Assembly: GCA_019009955.1 (NCBI GenBank)
Contig: CM032228.1
Span: 102,466,001-102,530,000 of the forward strand
Direction of reading: 5' to 3'
Source of the DNA: Riptortus pedestris
Taxonomy: Eukaryota > Arthropoda > Insecta > Hemiptera > Alydidae
DNA: 64,000 bases
The translations under genes were made by a program, and so were the position numbers. The notes under the pieces were generated by a model. The model was given only the letters and a program-made list of their open reading frames with translations. It was not told the DNA's origin and did not search any database. This document shows positions 23,570-35,700 of this stretch, in pieces; position 1 is the stretch's first letter, and each line of letters begins with the position of its first letter.

Positions 23570-23697
23570 ATATATATACAAGTTTGAACGGACCTCATTT
23601 CCATAATCTATTATGTAGGATCGATGGACATTTGAGGAAAATTTTCGAAAATCGCGTCCGACCTCATAGTTGATTTTCCTTAAGGGAAATATGCTAA
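23570..23697 (+). mobile_element. Outer HINE-A, 3' module
   Basis: ATATATATACAAGTTTGAAC, then 'ggacctcattt', 'ggatcgatggacatttgagg' and hairpin GATTTTCCTTAAGGGAAATA with TGCTAA. Together with 21523-21945 it rebuilds one HINE-A split by the PLE. Confidence 0.65.
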
Positions 23698-23937
23698 AAT
23701 TGAGAAACATTCCAATTGAGTTCTTGTTTCCTTTATTATATCAACCATTTTCACAATTCAAGTGACCGTAATAGAAGTATATTCATGTCTATGCTGAACG
23801 TATATGTAACACACGCACACACTAGCGCGGGTGAGTGTGTGCTTGTAAATCTCCAACCAAACAAGGACATAACGTTTCTGATTTAGGACTGAAAACCCTA
23901 AAAACTGTAATATGCTAGTAATTAAAATTCGTCCAGG

Positions 23938-24165
23938 TCGTGAAATATTCACACCAAAATTAAAAATTTCACTCTTTTCATTTAAATGTATTCCGCATGT
24001 TATAAATGAAGAATAACTTTTAATACAAATTCATATATTTAAGAGAATAAAGGTTAGGGAGGGTTTCTTTCTTTTATTGCTTGAATGTGAATGTGAGTTC
24101 AAACGGTAGGAGAGGCATAAAGTAAAATAACAAAAAAAAATGTAGAAAGCCACCATTAAAATTCA
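23938..24165 (+). repeat. Dispersed repeat R, copy 1
   Basis: Shares ordered blocks with 28326-28560: CGTGAAATATTCACACCA, ATTTAAATGTATTCC, TACAAATTCATATATTTAAG and CAAACGGTAGGAGAGGCATA. Non-coding. Family unknown. Confidence 0.7.
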
Positions 24166-24169
24166 AGCC

Positions 24170-24660
24170 ATGGTTTCGCAACTCTCGACAGGAGGGGAGG
24201 TAAATGCATCCCACTCCAGCCACTCTGCAGAGGACCAACATCCTCACTCCCTTTTTACAAATTACCACTCACAACTCGTTACTTTCAATTCAACCTTTAA
24301 TAAAGTTTTCTCTCTCTACGCAACCTTTCTAAAGCTGTTCAGAAATAATCTCGAATTCTTTTCACAAAAAAATATTAAATTCTGTGATCGCTTTAGACGT
24401 TTCTCTAGAAAAAAAAAAAAAAAAAAAAACATAAAAAGAAATTAATAAAAATATCAACGGCTGACCTGTTACATGGGGTACTGAAGCTTGGACTGACACC
24501 AAAGAAACCAAGCCGCCATTTGTTTCCAGAAGGGCTTATTGTACGAAGGAATAAAAAGTTGTAAAAGAAGTTGCTTATTGAGTTGTCTTAAACATGCGGG
24601 CGGAGCTAAGGCATTTTATATTATTTGAAATAACCAGGTTTAAAACACCAACTTCACCTT
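24170..24660. other. No gene seen
   Basis: A-rich runs and no recognisable feature. Confidence 0.5.
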
Positions 24661-24779
24661 TTAGCAGATTTCCCTTAAGAGAAATCAGCTATTGAGGTTG
24701 AACTCTTGGCGCGATTTTCGAAAAATCTCTTCAAATGTCCATTGAGTCTACCTAGTAAATGACGAAAATCAGGTCTGTT

Positions 24780-24840
<61 letters not shown>

Positions 24841-24842
<2 letters not shown>

Positions 24843-25436
24843 CTCAACCGCAAAAAAAACCGGACACTTAGATTTAGTCTTATAATTTTGTTAAATACTT
24901 AATATATATGTATATTAATCTTTTTAATTAAACTAATTGGTTAATCTGTAGGATATTTAAACAAAATCTGCCAAAAGTGAATAATTTTTATTGATTATAT
25001 ACAAAAAAATATTAAATAAAAAAAAAATAAAAAGACATTTAAAAAAAAAAATTATTCTTCATTTTTATTACAGTGAATGGTAGACTTGGCTACCCCAAGC
25101 GTTTCGGCAATGTAACGTAAGCTCCGGCCTTCCATCTAAGTTTGAAAGACCCATTATTCTGGACCGAAATAAAAATAAAACATTAATTAAAGAAAATGTT
25201 TGGTTAATAATTAAAGATGTTTAAATGTGCGAAAGAACTACTTACAGTTTAGAATAGATCAACTTCACGACAAATAAATCTAATCTGAGTTTTATCTAAT
25301 TGTTTACTAATCCTGAAGGGATTAGTTCAATGGACTTAGACTCTAAATTCTCTGTAATAACTAGAATACCCACATAAAGAAAATTAGCTTTTAATACGAC
25401 AAAAATGAAGTGTCCGGTTTTTTTTGCGGTTGAGTG
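24841..25436 (-). mobile_element. Tc1/mariner internal-deletion derivative
   Basis: Terminal inverted repeats of about 28 bp, ACTCAACCGCAAAAAAAACC to GGACACTT on the left and the exact inverse on the right, are flanked by TA on both sides, the Tc1/mariner target duplication. At about 596 bp it is far shorter than an autonomous element. It retains a piece of transposase HTH (next entry). It sits in the (TA)n tract of a HINE-A. Confidence 0.8.
25060..25135 (-). pseudogene. Tc1/mariner transposase N-terminal HTH remnant
   Basis: The minus strand reads MEGRSLRYIAETLGVAKSTI then stops soon after. This matches the DNA-recognition helix-turn-helix of Tc1/mariner transposases (R..IA..LGV..STI). Upstream 'IMGLSNL' is in another frame. 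The catalytic DDE region is absent. Confidence 0.65.
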
Positions 25437-25451
25437 TATATATATACATAC

Positions 25452-25484
<33 letters not shown>

Positions 25485-25500
25485 TATATAAATTATATAA
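25437..25500. repeat. (TA)n microsatellite, right half
   Basis: Continuation of the HINE-A (TA)n tract after the transposon. Confidence 0.85.
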
Positions 25501-26034
25501 TTATATCTATTCTATATATTTGTCTGTTACCCTCTGCTCTATCGGTCACACTTTTTGTTTAATCGTTACCAAACGCTATACGAGTAGGTATATCAGCGTT
25601 TTATGTAAAAAGAAAGATCAAGTTCGTTCACGGCTAAATTCGGGCTATGGAGAGGGTGGGGGTTAGAGGGGAAGAATTTCTAAAATTCGAAGTATCTTTG
25701 TTATTTCACGTCGGATCGAAAAAAATGTCCAATAACAAATGTTATTGTAAATTTAATGTCCTATTAATGTTATGTATACATATTTTCTCTGTCACGAATA
25801 TTAACGGAGATATTTGGATTTTTTAGTTTTCAGCCTTCTGTAAACCCCTACTCCTAATAGTCATATTTACCATAAGCTGTTATATTATAAAGCATTTTTT
25901 TGATGCCTAAATACCAAAAATAAAAATAAAAAATATGAAGTACTATTCTCATTGAACGTTTTTAGATAAATGCAAATACGTGGTGCACGTGGGAAATCTC
26001 CTTAGTTAACGCAGCACCGGTGCAACTGACTTAA

Positions 26035-27590
26035 TTTGTTTAATGGGTAGGATAAGAGCTACCTAATACCGGTAATCATGGTGGCATATTGATACAGGAA
26101 ATTAAATGTTAAAACGACATGTGCCTAGGCCCCTTATCCACTTCTGTCCTATGAGCTAGGTAAATTTTACAAATATTATTTCAACTTTATTTTCTGCGAA
26201 TCGTTGAACAAGGTTGAATCTAAATTAAGTCTTTTTTTAGGAAACCTTTATCTCTTCCTAAAATTTACCCCTCTATTCAAGTAATTAGTCTGTGTGTAAA
26301 CGCCTATTGGTAATTGATATCATCATTAAACCTTAACACTCAAAATATTTTATATAAATATGTGTGTATGTATTTCGACAAATTAAATCAAACTTCAATT
26401 CGGTGTTGAATCTGAAAAAAAGACCTTCAGGAACTATTGACGTAAGGCAGCAGGTACATTAACAACATATTCTCATACCTACAAAAAATTCAGATATACG
26501 ACTAAATTTATGGGAAAAGAATTGGGATTCAAGGCCTGCAAGTTTTGAGTCAAATCATTGATGAGGCGCCTAGTGCTATTGTGATAGGAGGGAGTATTCC
26601 TTGTGAGATATCCTCGGAAGGAAGGGTAAAAAACGGAATGGGTCACGTGAGCAAGAGAAGGAAAGAAAAACTCCAATTCAGGTTTTTTCTCCAGGCAAAA
26701 CATCAACTGGAATAAGCACATCCCAATGGCATTAATCATGAGGCAGGATGCATCAGGACAACAGCATTCAAGAAAATAGAATACTCTAAGGTGTGTTCAC
26801 TCCTGATGCCAATCATTGTTAGTAAAGTATGTGCCACCGCCCTGTAGATGGCGCCGGACAACCACCGGGCTGCTCTACCTGATCGCAAAGAAGTCAACCT
26901 CCTGTTTTCTAAGAACTGGGCCACAAGTACACAACAAGTTGTTTGGTTTGGATCCTGTTTGTTTTTCCCAAAACCATTATGGGCACAAAGGCGCTTCTAA
27001 CCTTTGCAACAAGGTTTCTAAATTAAGATTGTAGAATATTTCAAAAAAATGAATACATTTGTAAGCAAAAAGAGTGATAATCTGTGCTGGGGGTAAGACG
27101 TAATATAAAAAAATTCCATTACATTGATTGACTGGTTTCGTACTTGCAATGAAACCACAAATATCGTTTGTTAGCAATAGTCATAAAGAAAATAATTAGT
27201 ATTACTATTAGGTCTAAATTATTGTTTGTAAAAGACACATGTAAAACTTTGCTACTTTATTTATTTATTTATTGTGGAGCGTTCGTTGCTTGGCAATATT
27301 TCACTTGAACAAATAACAGAAATAAATAAAAAATATTAAAAAAAGCAACAAGAAAATATTGAACCCCAACTATTTAAACAGGACATACTAAGAACGTGAA
27401 ACAGAAAACAGAACAAAAAAATAATGAACAAATGAGACAAATAAACAAAAATAAGCGAAATATTAAATTCGAAAACAAAAAGCATCTTATAAAGTAACCA
27501 AATAATTAAAAACTGTTATGAGTAATAAATTACTAAAAAAAAGTCCTTGTAAGTCGTCCTAAGTTATTTTTTTTATGTCAGTATTGATGA
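26035..27590. other. No gene confirmed
   Basis: A GC-richer stretch at 26740-26980 contains short overlapping frames on both strands but no domain. The 27240-27540 part is A-rich. No RNA gene seen. Confidence 0.45.
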
Positions 27591-27593
27591 TTT

Positions 27594-27944
27594 TTGTCGT
27601 TAGTTTCGCATCCATCTCAACTTCAGTGCTTCGTCAAATGTTTTGGTGTCCTAGTAGCCGCACCAAATAATTATGAGGAGTATGAATGTGTTAAAAATGT
27701 TTGTTATAATGGGATGAGTAGAATACATGGTTTTTTAAGGAGAGTAAAAAACTTAACGAGTACGAAAATAATGTTAAACTGTGTTTGGAATACACTAGAC
27801 TACAAGACGTTTAGTTCACACGACGTCTTAGGACTACCATCCTTGTATCATACGAACTGTTCAGTGAAGTCTAACTGTGTTTTGACCTATCGGGTCTCTT
27901 CAGCAAGGCGTGTTCGTGAGCATTCGCTCCGAGTGCTAACCTAG
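27594..27944 (+). other. Open frame of 116 codons, unknown
   Basis: The longest uninterrupted frame outside recognised repeats. It starts at TTG, not ATG, and includes EEYECVKNVCYNGMSRIHGF and SSARRVREHSLRVLT near the end. Cys and basic residues are spread through it. There is no signal peptide, no domain I recognise, and no splice or polyadenylation context. It could be an exon, an old element, or chance. Confidence 0.2.
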
Positions 27945-28325
27945 GACAAAGTTGAGTAAACGGAAAATGTCCAAGACTGCGTGGAAATTCTACAAACACG
28001 TCATAGTTTTGCATAATGTTATTAATTTACCTACGCGTCATTAAACATTAAGATATTTGTGATTATTAGAAATACAAATTTACACAACTCAAACAAATGA
28101 TAAGAGAATTATTTCATAATGTTGTTCCTGTGGTCTTAACTTGAACGTCAGCAACATATCAGATCATTCTGAAATATTTGAGACAAATTCAGAAATTATA
28201 ATTTTTAAAGCGTTTTATTGGATTCCAAAATTGAAAATAGTACGAGTAATCAACTTTAATTTCTTGGCATCTTCTAAATTTAGTTGGAACGTGAAAAACT
28301 CAATAGACGGTAAAATTTCCTTCAA

Positions 28326-28560
28326 GACGTGAAATATTCACACCAGGATTAAAGTTTTAAGAAACAAAACAATATAACAACTCATTTTATTTAAATGTAT
28401 TCCACATGCATAATGAAGGATAAGTTATTATACAAATTCATATATTTAAGAGAATTAAGGGCTTCTTTCTTTTTATTGGCTTCAAGTAAATGTGGGCGCA
28501 AACGGTAGGAGAGGCATATAGTAAAATAAACATTAAAAAATGTAGAATCCCACTTTTAAG
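28326..28560 (+). repeat. Dispersed repeat R, copy 2
   Basis: Alignable with 23938-24165 over its full length in the same orientation (GTGAAATATTCACACCA, TACAAATTCATATATTTAAG, CAAACGGTAGGAGAGGCATA). Confidence 0.7.
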
Positions 28561-28883
28561 ATTCACTATTAATTTAATTTTTTGTTCTGAATTTTGAAAA
28601 ATTTTTATTAAGAGTATTGTCAGTCTCGAGGACATATCATAGCTATTGCTATCTTGTCTTCGATCTGATTTAGAAGAAAAAATAGCAGGCAATGAACGAA
28701 TAAGTTTTAAAATTAAAAAAAAGGAAAACATTCACATAATAAAAAATAAGAAGAAAGCTATAAATAAAAAAAGAGAAATAACATATTCCAGCCCGTTCTA
28801 TGTCCCGTCGTATAAATCGCCACAACGATAATAGTAAGAATTTAAACTAGGCTATAAGTTTATGATTTTATTATTTATTATGT

Positions 28884-29072
28884 TTAGTTAAAATTAGTTA
28901 GTTGCTCCAGGTACCACCATTTCATTACGTGTCGGCCAATAGCAAGAGGATCTCTTAACGCTTTACATCCTTCATAATATCTGTAAAAAAAATTGTAAAA
29001 TTAATGTTGAAAATTTGTTAAAATTTTATTTTATATATTTAATAAATATTTAAAATACTGTTGATGAGCCAT
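28884..29072 (-). CDS. Possible two-exon small gene or terminal exon, unknown
   Basis: On the minus strand a terminal exon (28980-28884) follows a good 3' splice site (CAATTTTTTTTACAG). It reads YYEGCKALRDPLAIGRHVMK, then WWYLEQLTNFN and TAA, with AATAAA-like signals just after. A candidate first exon at 29072-29059 begins ATGGCTCATCAACA, followed by GT. Splicing out 78 bp keeps the frame and gives a 36-residue protein starting MAHQQYYEG. The first exon could instead be internal, since the frame is open upstream of the ATG. The Trp-Trp, Arg-His and Gly-Arg content is unlike chance AT-rich translation. Family not recognised. Confidence 0.35.
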
Positions 29073-29074
29073 TT

Positions 29075-30270
29075 TAACCACAAAACATGCGGGCAAAATA
29101 TAATAAAGAAATTTTAAGATGAAGTAGAATTTTATTTCCTGAGATTGTTGTAGTTTTAGAAACCAAACTTGCTCATAATGGTGTCATAGTTATGTAAAGT
29201 TCGGAATTATGATAATGTGATTTAGAATCGAAAAGGTTTGTGAAGTCTAGAAAAGTAATCAACGGGAACGATGAAAGAAAATCTGGCTGAATCGAGACGA
29301 ACAGAATGAAAAGTGCGTTATTTAAAATAAAAACGAATGTTTTACTCAAATCCGTAGCTCAAACATTTGTGTGAGTTATTCAACGGTATGGAGAGCTTCA
29401 AGAAAATAACTGGTGTTTTCCATATCTCAAATTTGAATGCTAGCTGGCTGGATCTGTATAAAACGTTCATCAGAAAATTTGGGCTGACAGACAAGCAATT
29501 CAATGAGAGGAACAGCTACTATGAATCACTGAGGTTTATGTCTACTTCGGAAATTTACACTGTTCAAGGGTTTTAATTTTAAGTTAATACCAGGTAAATC
29601 TTTGATTGACAAATGGAAAAGCACTTGCTAGAGATTGTCAGCTCTAATTTGTACTAATAGGACAGGACTTAAACAGAAACCCGTCGTAATTGGGAAATAC
29701 ACTACTCCTCGTTGTTGATAGCTGTTCCATTCTCTCAGAACTGTCCATGTATGAGCTGCGTCAATCAGTAAGTCATACACGTCATGTAATAGACATACAT
29801 CCTTCACTCCATTTGTACACGTTTACCAGTCAGAGTCATGTTACTCTTGGAATAAATAGGTCAGTTAGTTCTGTTCATTAACTCTACGTGAGACCGACTG
29901 CCAACACAAATTGATCTCTATGCTTGCATTGATTTAAGGACCTCGTATTGGTGCTAATTTGAATTTGCCTAAGTTTGATACCAGTTGGTAACCAAAGTGA
30001 TTGCCAGTCTCTTAGTGTGAATGGTGTTGTGGTAGAAAATTGTGGTGCTTAGTACCATTGATTGACCAAGGCCGGTTTATTCAATATAGTTAGTCGTTTG
30101 TTTGAATGTCAATTTCTGGCCTAACATGTTATTATCCGGGTAACCTTAGTATTGTTATATGACGAGTGCACAACAATATCTCAATAATAATTGAAATAAT
30201 GACAATTAATGAGTGTTTAACAATATCTTACCCAAGAAGAGCAACAAATTACAACAACAAATATGAAAAA
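29075..30270. other. No confirmed gene
   Basis: An open frame at 29367-29576 (+), containing FHISNLNASWLDLYKTFIRK, is protein-like but unidentified and starts at a non-ATG codon unless ATG 29385 is used. The remainder shows nothing recognisable. Confidence 0.35.
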
Positions 30271-30271
30271 T

Positions 30272-30612
30272 GCGTGGAAAATTCTATATATCTCCGTTAT
30301 TATGCGTCGGAAGGAAAAATCGTATAGAACCAATCTTATTAAAAATTTAATGTTCTATAAATGTTTTTATGTACGGGGGTTAAACATCTTGATTATTAAG
30401 CGAGATATTTGCATTTTTTAGTTTTCAGCCTTCAGGAAACCCCCACTACTATTCATGCCATATTAACAAAAAGCTATTATTACTTTGAAGCACTTTATTT
30501 GAAGTCTAAATATCAAATATTTTTCTCATTAAACGTTTACGTTTTGAGACAAATGTAAATACGTAAAGCACGTGGGAAATCTGTTTAGTTAACGCAGCCC
30601 CTGCGTATCTCC
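30272..30612 (-). mobile_element. HINE-A, 5' half
   Basis: The minus strand begins at about 30610 with CGCAGGGGCTGCGTTAACTA and AACAGATTTCCCACGTG, continues through the body, and stops near 'tccgttattatgcgtcgg'. The (TA)n and 3' module are missing. Confidence 0.65.
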
Positions 30613-30861
30613 CCTGTGTACCTCTAACCTTAGAGGAAATTTTGACTATCCCTTTTCTAAACTCAGACACTTACTGCCCCGCGCCATATATGCCACAATA
30701 CTCCTTAAGACGTTAAAAAATTCCCCACTTGTTTCCCACGATATGATAATCCACGAAGCCTACTAATAACCTCATGACACCTGCGAGTAATAGTATTAGA
30801 GTTTACATAGGTGAAACAAAAGACCACATCATGTCTTCTACCGATAGATTTGATAACATTG

Positions 30862-30867
<6 letters not shown>

Positions 30868-30914
<47 letters not shown>
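30868..30914. repeat. (TA)n microsatellite
   Basis: A pure TA run without an adjacent HINE-A 3' module. Confidence 0.95.
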
Positions 30915-30918
<4 letters not shown>

Positions 30919-32590
30919 TAAAGAATTACAACTAAATATACAATACTACGTTGCCGTTCATCTGTAGATGAGAATTATGAAAACGCTCGTATGAGCAGTC
31001 GAAAATACGAAAACTACATTTTTCTACAAGATTTTCCACCTAGCCAATTTAGAACAATTCATGACTTATTTGACTCAGGAATCGTAAGCCTTTATATTCC
31101 TTTTTACAATAAATTACTGTATAAATAAATAAAATCATTTACCACAGAAGAACCCTTTTCTAGAAAGTAATTATATCTAGAACTGATTTGTAGCTATTAT
31201 TAATAAATTGTAAGTTTCTTCCAGTAATCAGTTATTACAGTATTAGCTACTTTGCACAAGAACCCCATATTGATAAAATCAGCTTGTCTATTGCTCTATG
31301 CTCACCTCCTATGCAAACAAGGAATGTATATTGTTACACATCGTGAATCCTCATCTCCTTTAGTAGTCCAAGAAAATAGGGATTCTAGCGTATATTATGT
31401 CTTTTAGATCAGAAATGAGGTCAAATTTTTCATCCAAAATAACAAATGTTCAAAACTGCGTTATTGTTCTTGAGAACAATGAAACTAAGTAGAGGTGATA
31501 ACTTCATGTTATACTCTTTATTGCTTTGTTTTCCTCACGCGAGACTGATTATTGACGTGGTTTGCGACGGAGAATTGACTCATCATCTTGGAAACAATTA
31601 CCATCCAGCTTCAACGACGGAGCAAATTAGAGAGCAGTTTCAACACGAGTGACTTATCAATATTTTGCTCCTGGACACAAGTGGTGGGAGATACCCTTCA
31701 ATTAAGTTGATGAGGGCAAGAATGCTCTCCCTCAAGATTGGATTAGTACGTGTGATGGAGTGATGCGACATTCCAGAGTGGCTACGCTACGAGCCGAGTA
31801 ATGACACCATTCAGGCACTGGGGAATGCGTAGCTTCTATCGGCAGCAGCCGTCACACGACGAAGGCCTCGTGTCCCCACCACAGCCAGAATACTAAACCA
31901 TTTTCATTTATTCTCCGTCCCATATCCTAGATACGGATCATATCAGCAACCAGATGTCCTCTACGCGCCCTTAATCTTAAAATAACCTCGTCACATTCCA
32001 ATTAGACCTCAATGACCACCGGTTTAATATAAAGAACAAGAAGTACTGGTGTGTTGGAGGAAATAAAAAAAATTAATGAGAAGGCCATCGTTATCAATAT
32101 GAAGAAAACTACAAACTGGTAACCTGTAGATAACCCGTCTCCAATAACACTTTACAACGACCTAATATGCTGCAAAAAAAAAAACAATTTTCAAGAGGAA
32201 TGTTGCTGTTACCATGGCTACGCAAGTGTTACTTGGTAACGGAAATACAAGAATTTAAGACGTAAAAGAATTCCAATTCCTACTACATTAGTCATAAAGA
32301 GTTACAAGGATTTAATTAAACCAAAGCTTTATGTGATATAACTCAACAAATACCCTTCCTGGATCAAGCCGACTGGAAGTTCTGTTATAAACAAACAATA
32401 CAGAATGAACGCAATAATGAATTCTAGATACTCACATCGGGATTACCATGCGACATTGTAGATCAATACATGTTGTTATCAATTGTATCCTTAAGTAATA
32501 ATGGTAATCCTGGTGTTAATATAGTTACCAAATTATCAGAGACAACCACGGACTTGTATCTAAAACAGCAGTTCACAAATGCACCAGCCA
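30915..32590. other. No gene confirmed
   Basis: A GC-richer part at 31550-32000 has a 68-codon frame (31446-31652, +) without a recognisable domain. A SINE-tail scrap lies at 32118-32160. Confidence 0.4.
32118..32160 (+). repeat. SINE body fragment
   Basis: GGTAACCTGTAGATAACCCG matches the conserved SINE body exactly as in the better copies. Flanks do not extend the match. Confidence 0.4.
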
Positions 32591-32599
32591 TTTACGCCT

Positions 32600-32755
32600 C
32601 GAATACGTTTGGCAAATAGTATACGCTTTGCACTAGCCGTAACTCGAACCAAGCACATTGCGATATTTAGGCCAGAGCACAATCCTTCCATTAAGTCACG
32701 AATACGTTTGGAGAATAGTACACACCCTTTTTGCACAAGTCGCAACTCGAAGGCA
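32600..32755 (+). repeat. Imperfect tandem duplication, about 100-bp unit
   Basis: CGAATACGTTTGG...AATAGTA...TTTGCAC...CG.AACTCGAA occurs at 32600-32652 and again at 32701-32752. Confidence 0.65.
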
Positions 32756-32759
32756 CCAT

Positions 32760-35700
32760 CCAGTTACAGGGATTCGTGATCAGAGTTTTAACGCATTCAA
32801 CTCGAAGGATCATCCCCTTTAACCAAGATGGGCCCTGGAATGAGTTGTGTCCTGGAGATGGGTCCCACAGTACCGAGGTCTGTGCTTAGTTCCAGACTCG
32901 TCTGCCAGCCTCCCTATGGACGGGAACTTCATAATTGTTAGTCATTCCGAGGGGCTGTCAGACATATTAACTTGTTAGAGTCCTGCTGAAGCACTGTCAT
33001 GCTAGCGCACTCTGGTAGAGAACACTTGAACTAAAGTTTTACTTTGGCTGGAATCAACCTGGACCTTACCTTATTTTTACCTTCAGCTTACTGACGGTAG
33101 TGGTAGACGTAACCACGCCTTAACCCGGCATCTCATACGTGTATGTAGTAATAATATTTGAATTATAATTCTGGTGTGGTTATCATCTTTTATTAAAGCT
33201 CCTATTAGATTAAATAAAGAAAGGCACTTCATTTAAAATCATTTGAATGTGACATTTGATGCCTCCGTTACAGAGCATCAGTTTAAAAAATGTATTAGAA
33301 TATAATTTATTATCGTTTTATGATAAACAATATCCAATACGGGTGGCAAACTAAATAAACTGGTCTTGAGAAGGGTCAAAATGGATTACCCGTTTGAGAG
33401 ATTTAAGTAAGACCTTTCGTCCCGTTTTCTATGGTATTAATTTTAAGTAAAAGTGCATTTACTTATTAAGGATAATAAGAGCTCTTTTCAACATCCTGAA
33501 ATACCGAGGGGATTGACCACTCACTTCCTGCCTTCCTTTACTTCCTGGCGGAGATTTCTGTAACCCGATCAAAGTGAAATATGTCTTTGTAAACACGTCG
33601 TAACGGAAAGGACTTCCTTTCATCTTCAATGTTTTTTCAATCCGATATTAGATGTTAAGAACACAAAGCTGTATGAATGGCGAAGATTCAGTGAGGATGT
33701 TACAGTAAACTATATAAATAGTGCAAAGGAGAAAATGATGAACATCCCTTAAGTCGGGAAGTCATTGATCTGCCGACATAAAAGGCCCTCTCTCACTTTA
33801 AATCCTTTTCATTCCGTCTCCCTTGAACCTTGCGATAACTTGTCTCCAAGTAATTTGTCATGACTTGCTTGATTAGACAGGCTACTGTGGGAGCGTGTAA
33901 AAAAAATTTTTCATTTCGAAACACTAAATTAGAAATTTGAATATATACCCCACATTTCAGTTCACCTGGAACATCAATGGAGCAGACGTCATACTTTTTC
34001 AGAATTCTATAACTACCATTACAACCTTGGGCGCAAAAAAGATCGGCGCTTAGCAGCAGATTATATCTTGAAATTTAATAATTTTTATAACATAATAAGT
34101 AAAATTTTTATTCTGGAAGATAGTTTGTACTGGATCAAATAAATTCTTCTTATTTTGCAGTTCAAAATATAAAATTCTTCAACAATTGTAGATGTCAATT
34201 TGGAAAACATCAAATCAGTTAAGGAGATGGATAGTTTAGTACCTAATTCCAAATTTCTTCGTTTCCTTTCGGATGATTACCAATTATTTCTAAAGGACCT
34301 TTGCAGTTTATCAGATGTTTCTGAAAATATCTGCAAATCGCTCCACACTCATTTCATAGGCACCATTAAAATAGAGATAATTATTTTGTATCATAAGATT
34401 ATACTGGAAAAATTATCCTCTGAATTCATGGAACAAACTGGTTTATAAAATCTTCTGCATCATTAGCGGACAGGCCTTAGAAGGGAGTTGAGACAACTGT
34501 ATCATAGATTTGCCTTCATATTGAGGGAAGTTATAATTAGAGAAATCAGATGTTTCTATGTTTTTGGACGTATTAATGAGCCTAGTATAAAAGAATAGGG
34601 TTTAGTGTTTCTGTAAAACGTTTTATTATTGCATTGCTTAGTAAAACATTGAAGTTTAATAATGAAACCTATAGACACATAAGAAAAAACGTCACCCAAA
34701 TATTGAGTTCAAATGCACTAAAATAGGAGGGTCCATTCTAACATTTCTAAAAAGTAATCATTACTTTTATTGGAATATCACGTTTGTTTATATTTTAATG
34801 TTTCTTTCTGATCCACCAGACACATTCCGATTATTTAGTTTTATCCCTGATTGTTGACAGTTTGGCAGCCCCTGACTCGGAAAAGTCCATGTATATTTTT
34901 TGTAGCTTTTCCAAATGTACCAAAAAATACTTGATTCTGTGAGACCAATTTAATAACGATATAATTGCTCCAGATCTCCTGAAAAAGTCCAAAGCAGCAA
35001 GGTCCTTGAGTGTCCATTTTCCACGACCGTACGGTTCAGTCTTAGTCCTGACACAATAAAATGCGAAATCAAAATGAATCTAATTGGATGGATTCCTCGT
35101 ACTCATATAGCTCACTTGTACTAATATATAGGCTTATAGAGTAATGGAATCATGCAAGCAACCAAAGCGTATGTAATATGATAAATCTATAGGGAGTAGA
35201 ACGAGAGAGAAACCAAGCCAAAGGTGGCACGATGGGCTGAAAGTGGACATGCGGAAGAACGTCGAAAAGTCGTTAAAGGTGATGGTGGTAAAGTCATACA
35301 GTCTGAAACTATAGTCAGTGGAGTATTGTTTGGCATTAGGATAATAAGGTTGCATTAACGATTAGTGCAATCTCTAAAGAGCAACGTACATATCTATTTG
35401 GGTAGCCACTGTGTGGTATCATTAAGCGGTTTATAACAAACTACTTCATTTGTTGGGTAACAAAGGAAGTTTCATTCTTCTTGAAAACCTTGACTACCAG
35501 TCGTATACAGATGTACATTTGGTTCTATAGGCTATTATCACGTCCTCAGATAACTATCAGCAGTTGTAAGCCTACAGAGGACAACCAACTAGTAAATATT
35601 TAAATGCTCCCTGTAGTGGCTGCGTCTTGGAATGTGACCTTGGAGTACAGAATGTATCAGTGTTGAAGATGGCGAGGTCTTTCAATATGCTAGTCAAGGC

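Larger units (their letters stand above)
24661..26030 (-). mobile_element. HINE-A, full-length but split by a Tc1/mariner derivative
   Basis: On the minus strand the 3' end (TTAGCAGATTTCCCTTAAGA at 24661) and the 3' module run to a (TA)n tract. The tract is broken by the element at 24841-25436 and resumes to 25490. The body then continues ('tgtctgttaccctctgc', 'gttcacggct', 'cacgtcggatcg') to the 5' end CACGTGGGAAATCTCCTTAG near 26010. Confidence 0.7.

Noticed and set aside
34140..34448. Acceptor TTCTTATTTTGCAG followed by an 82-codon frame
   Set aside because: The frame is interrupted by TAA at 34170 between the acceptor and the open part, so they cannot form one exon.
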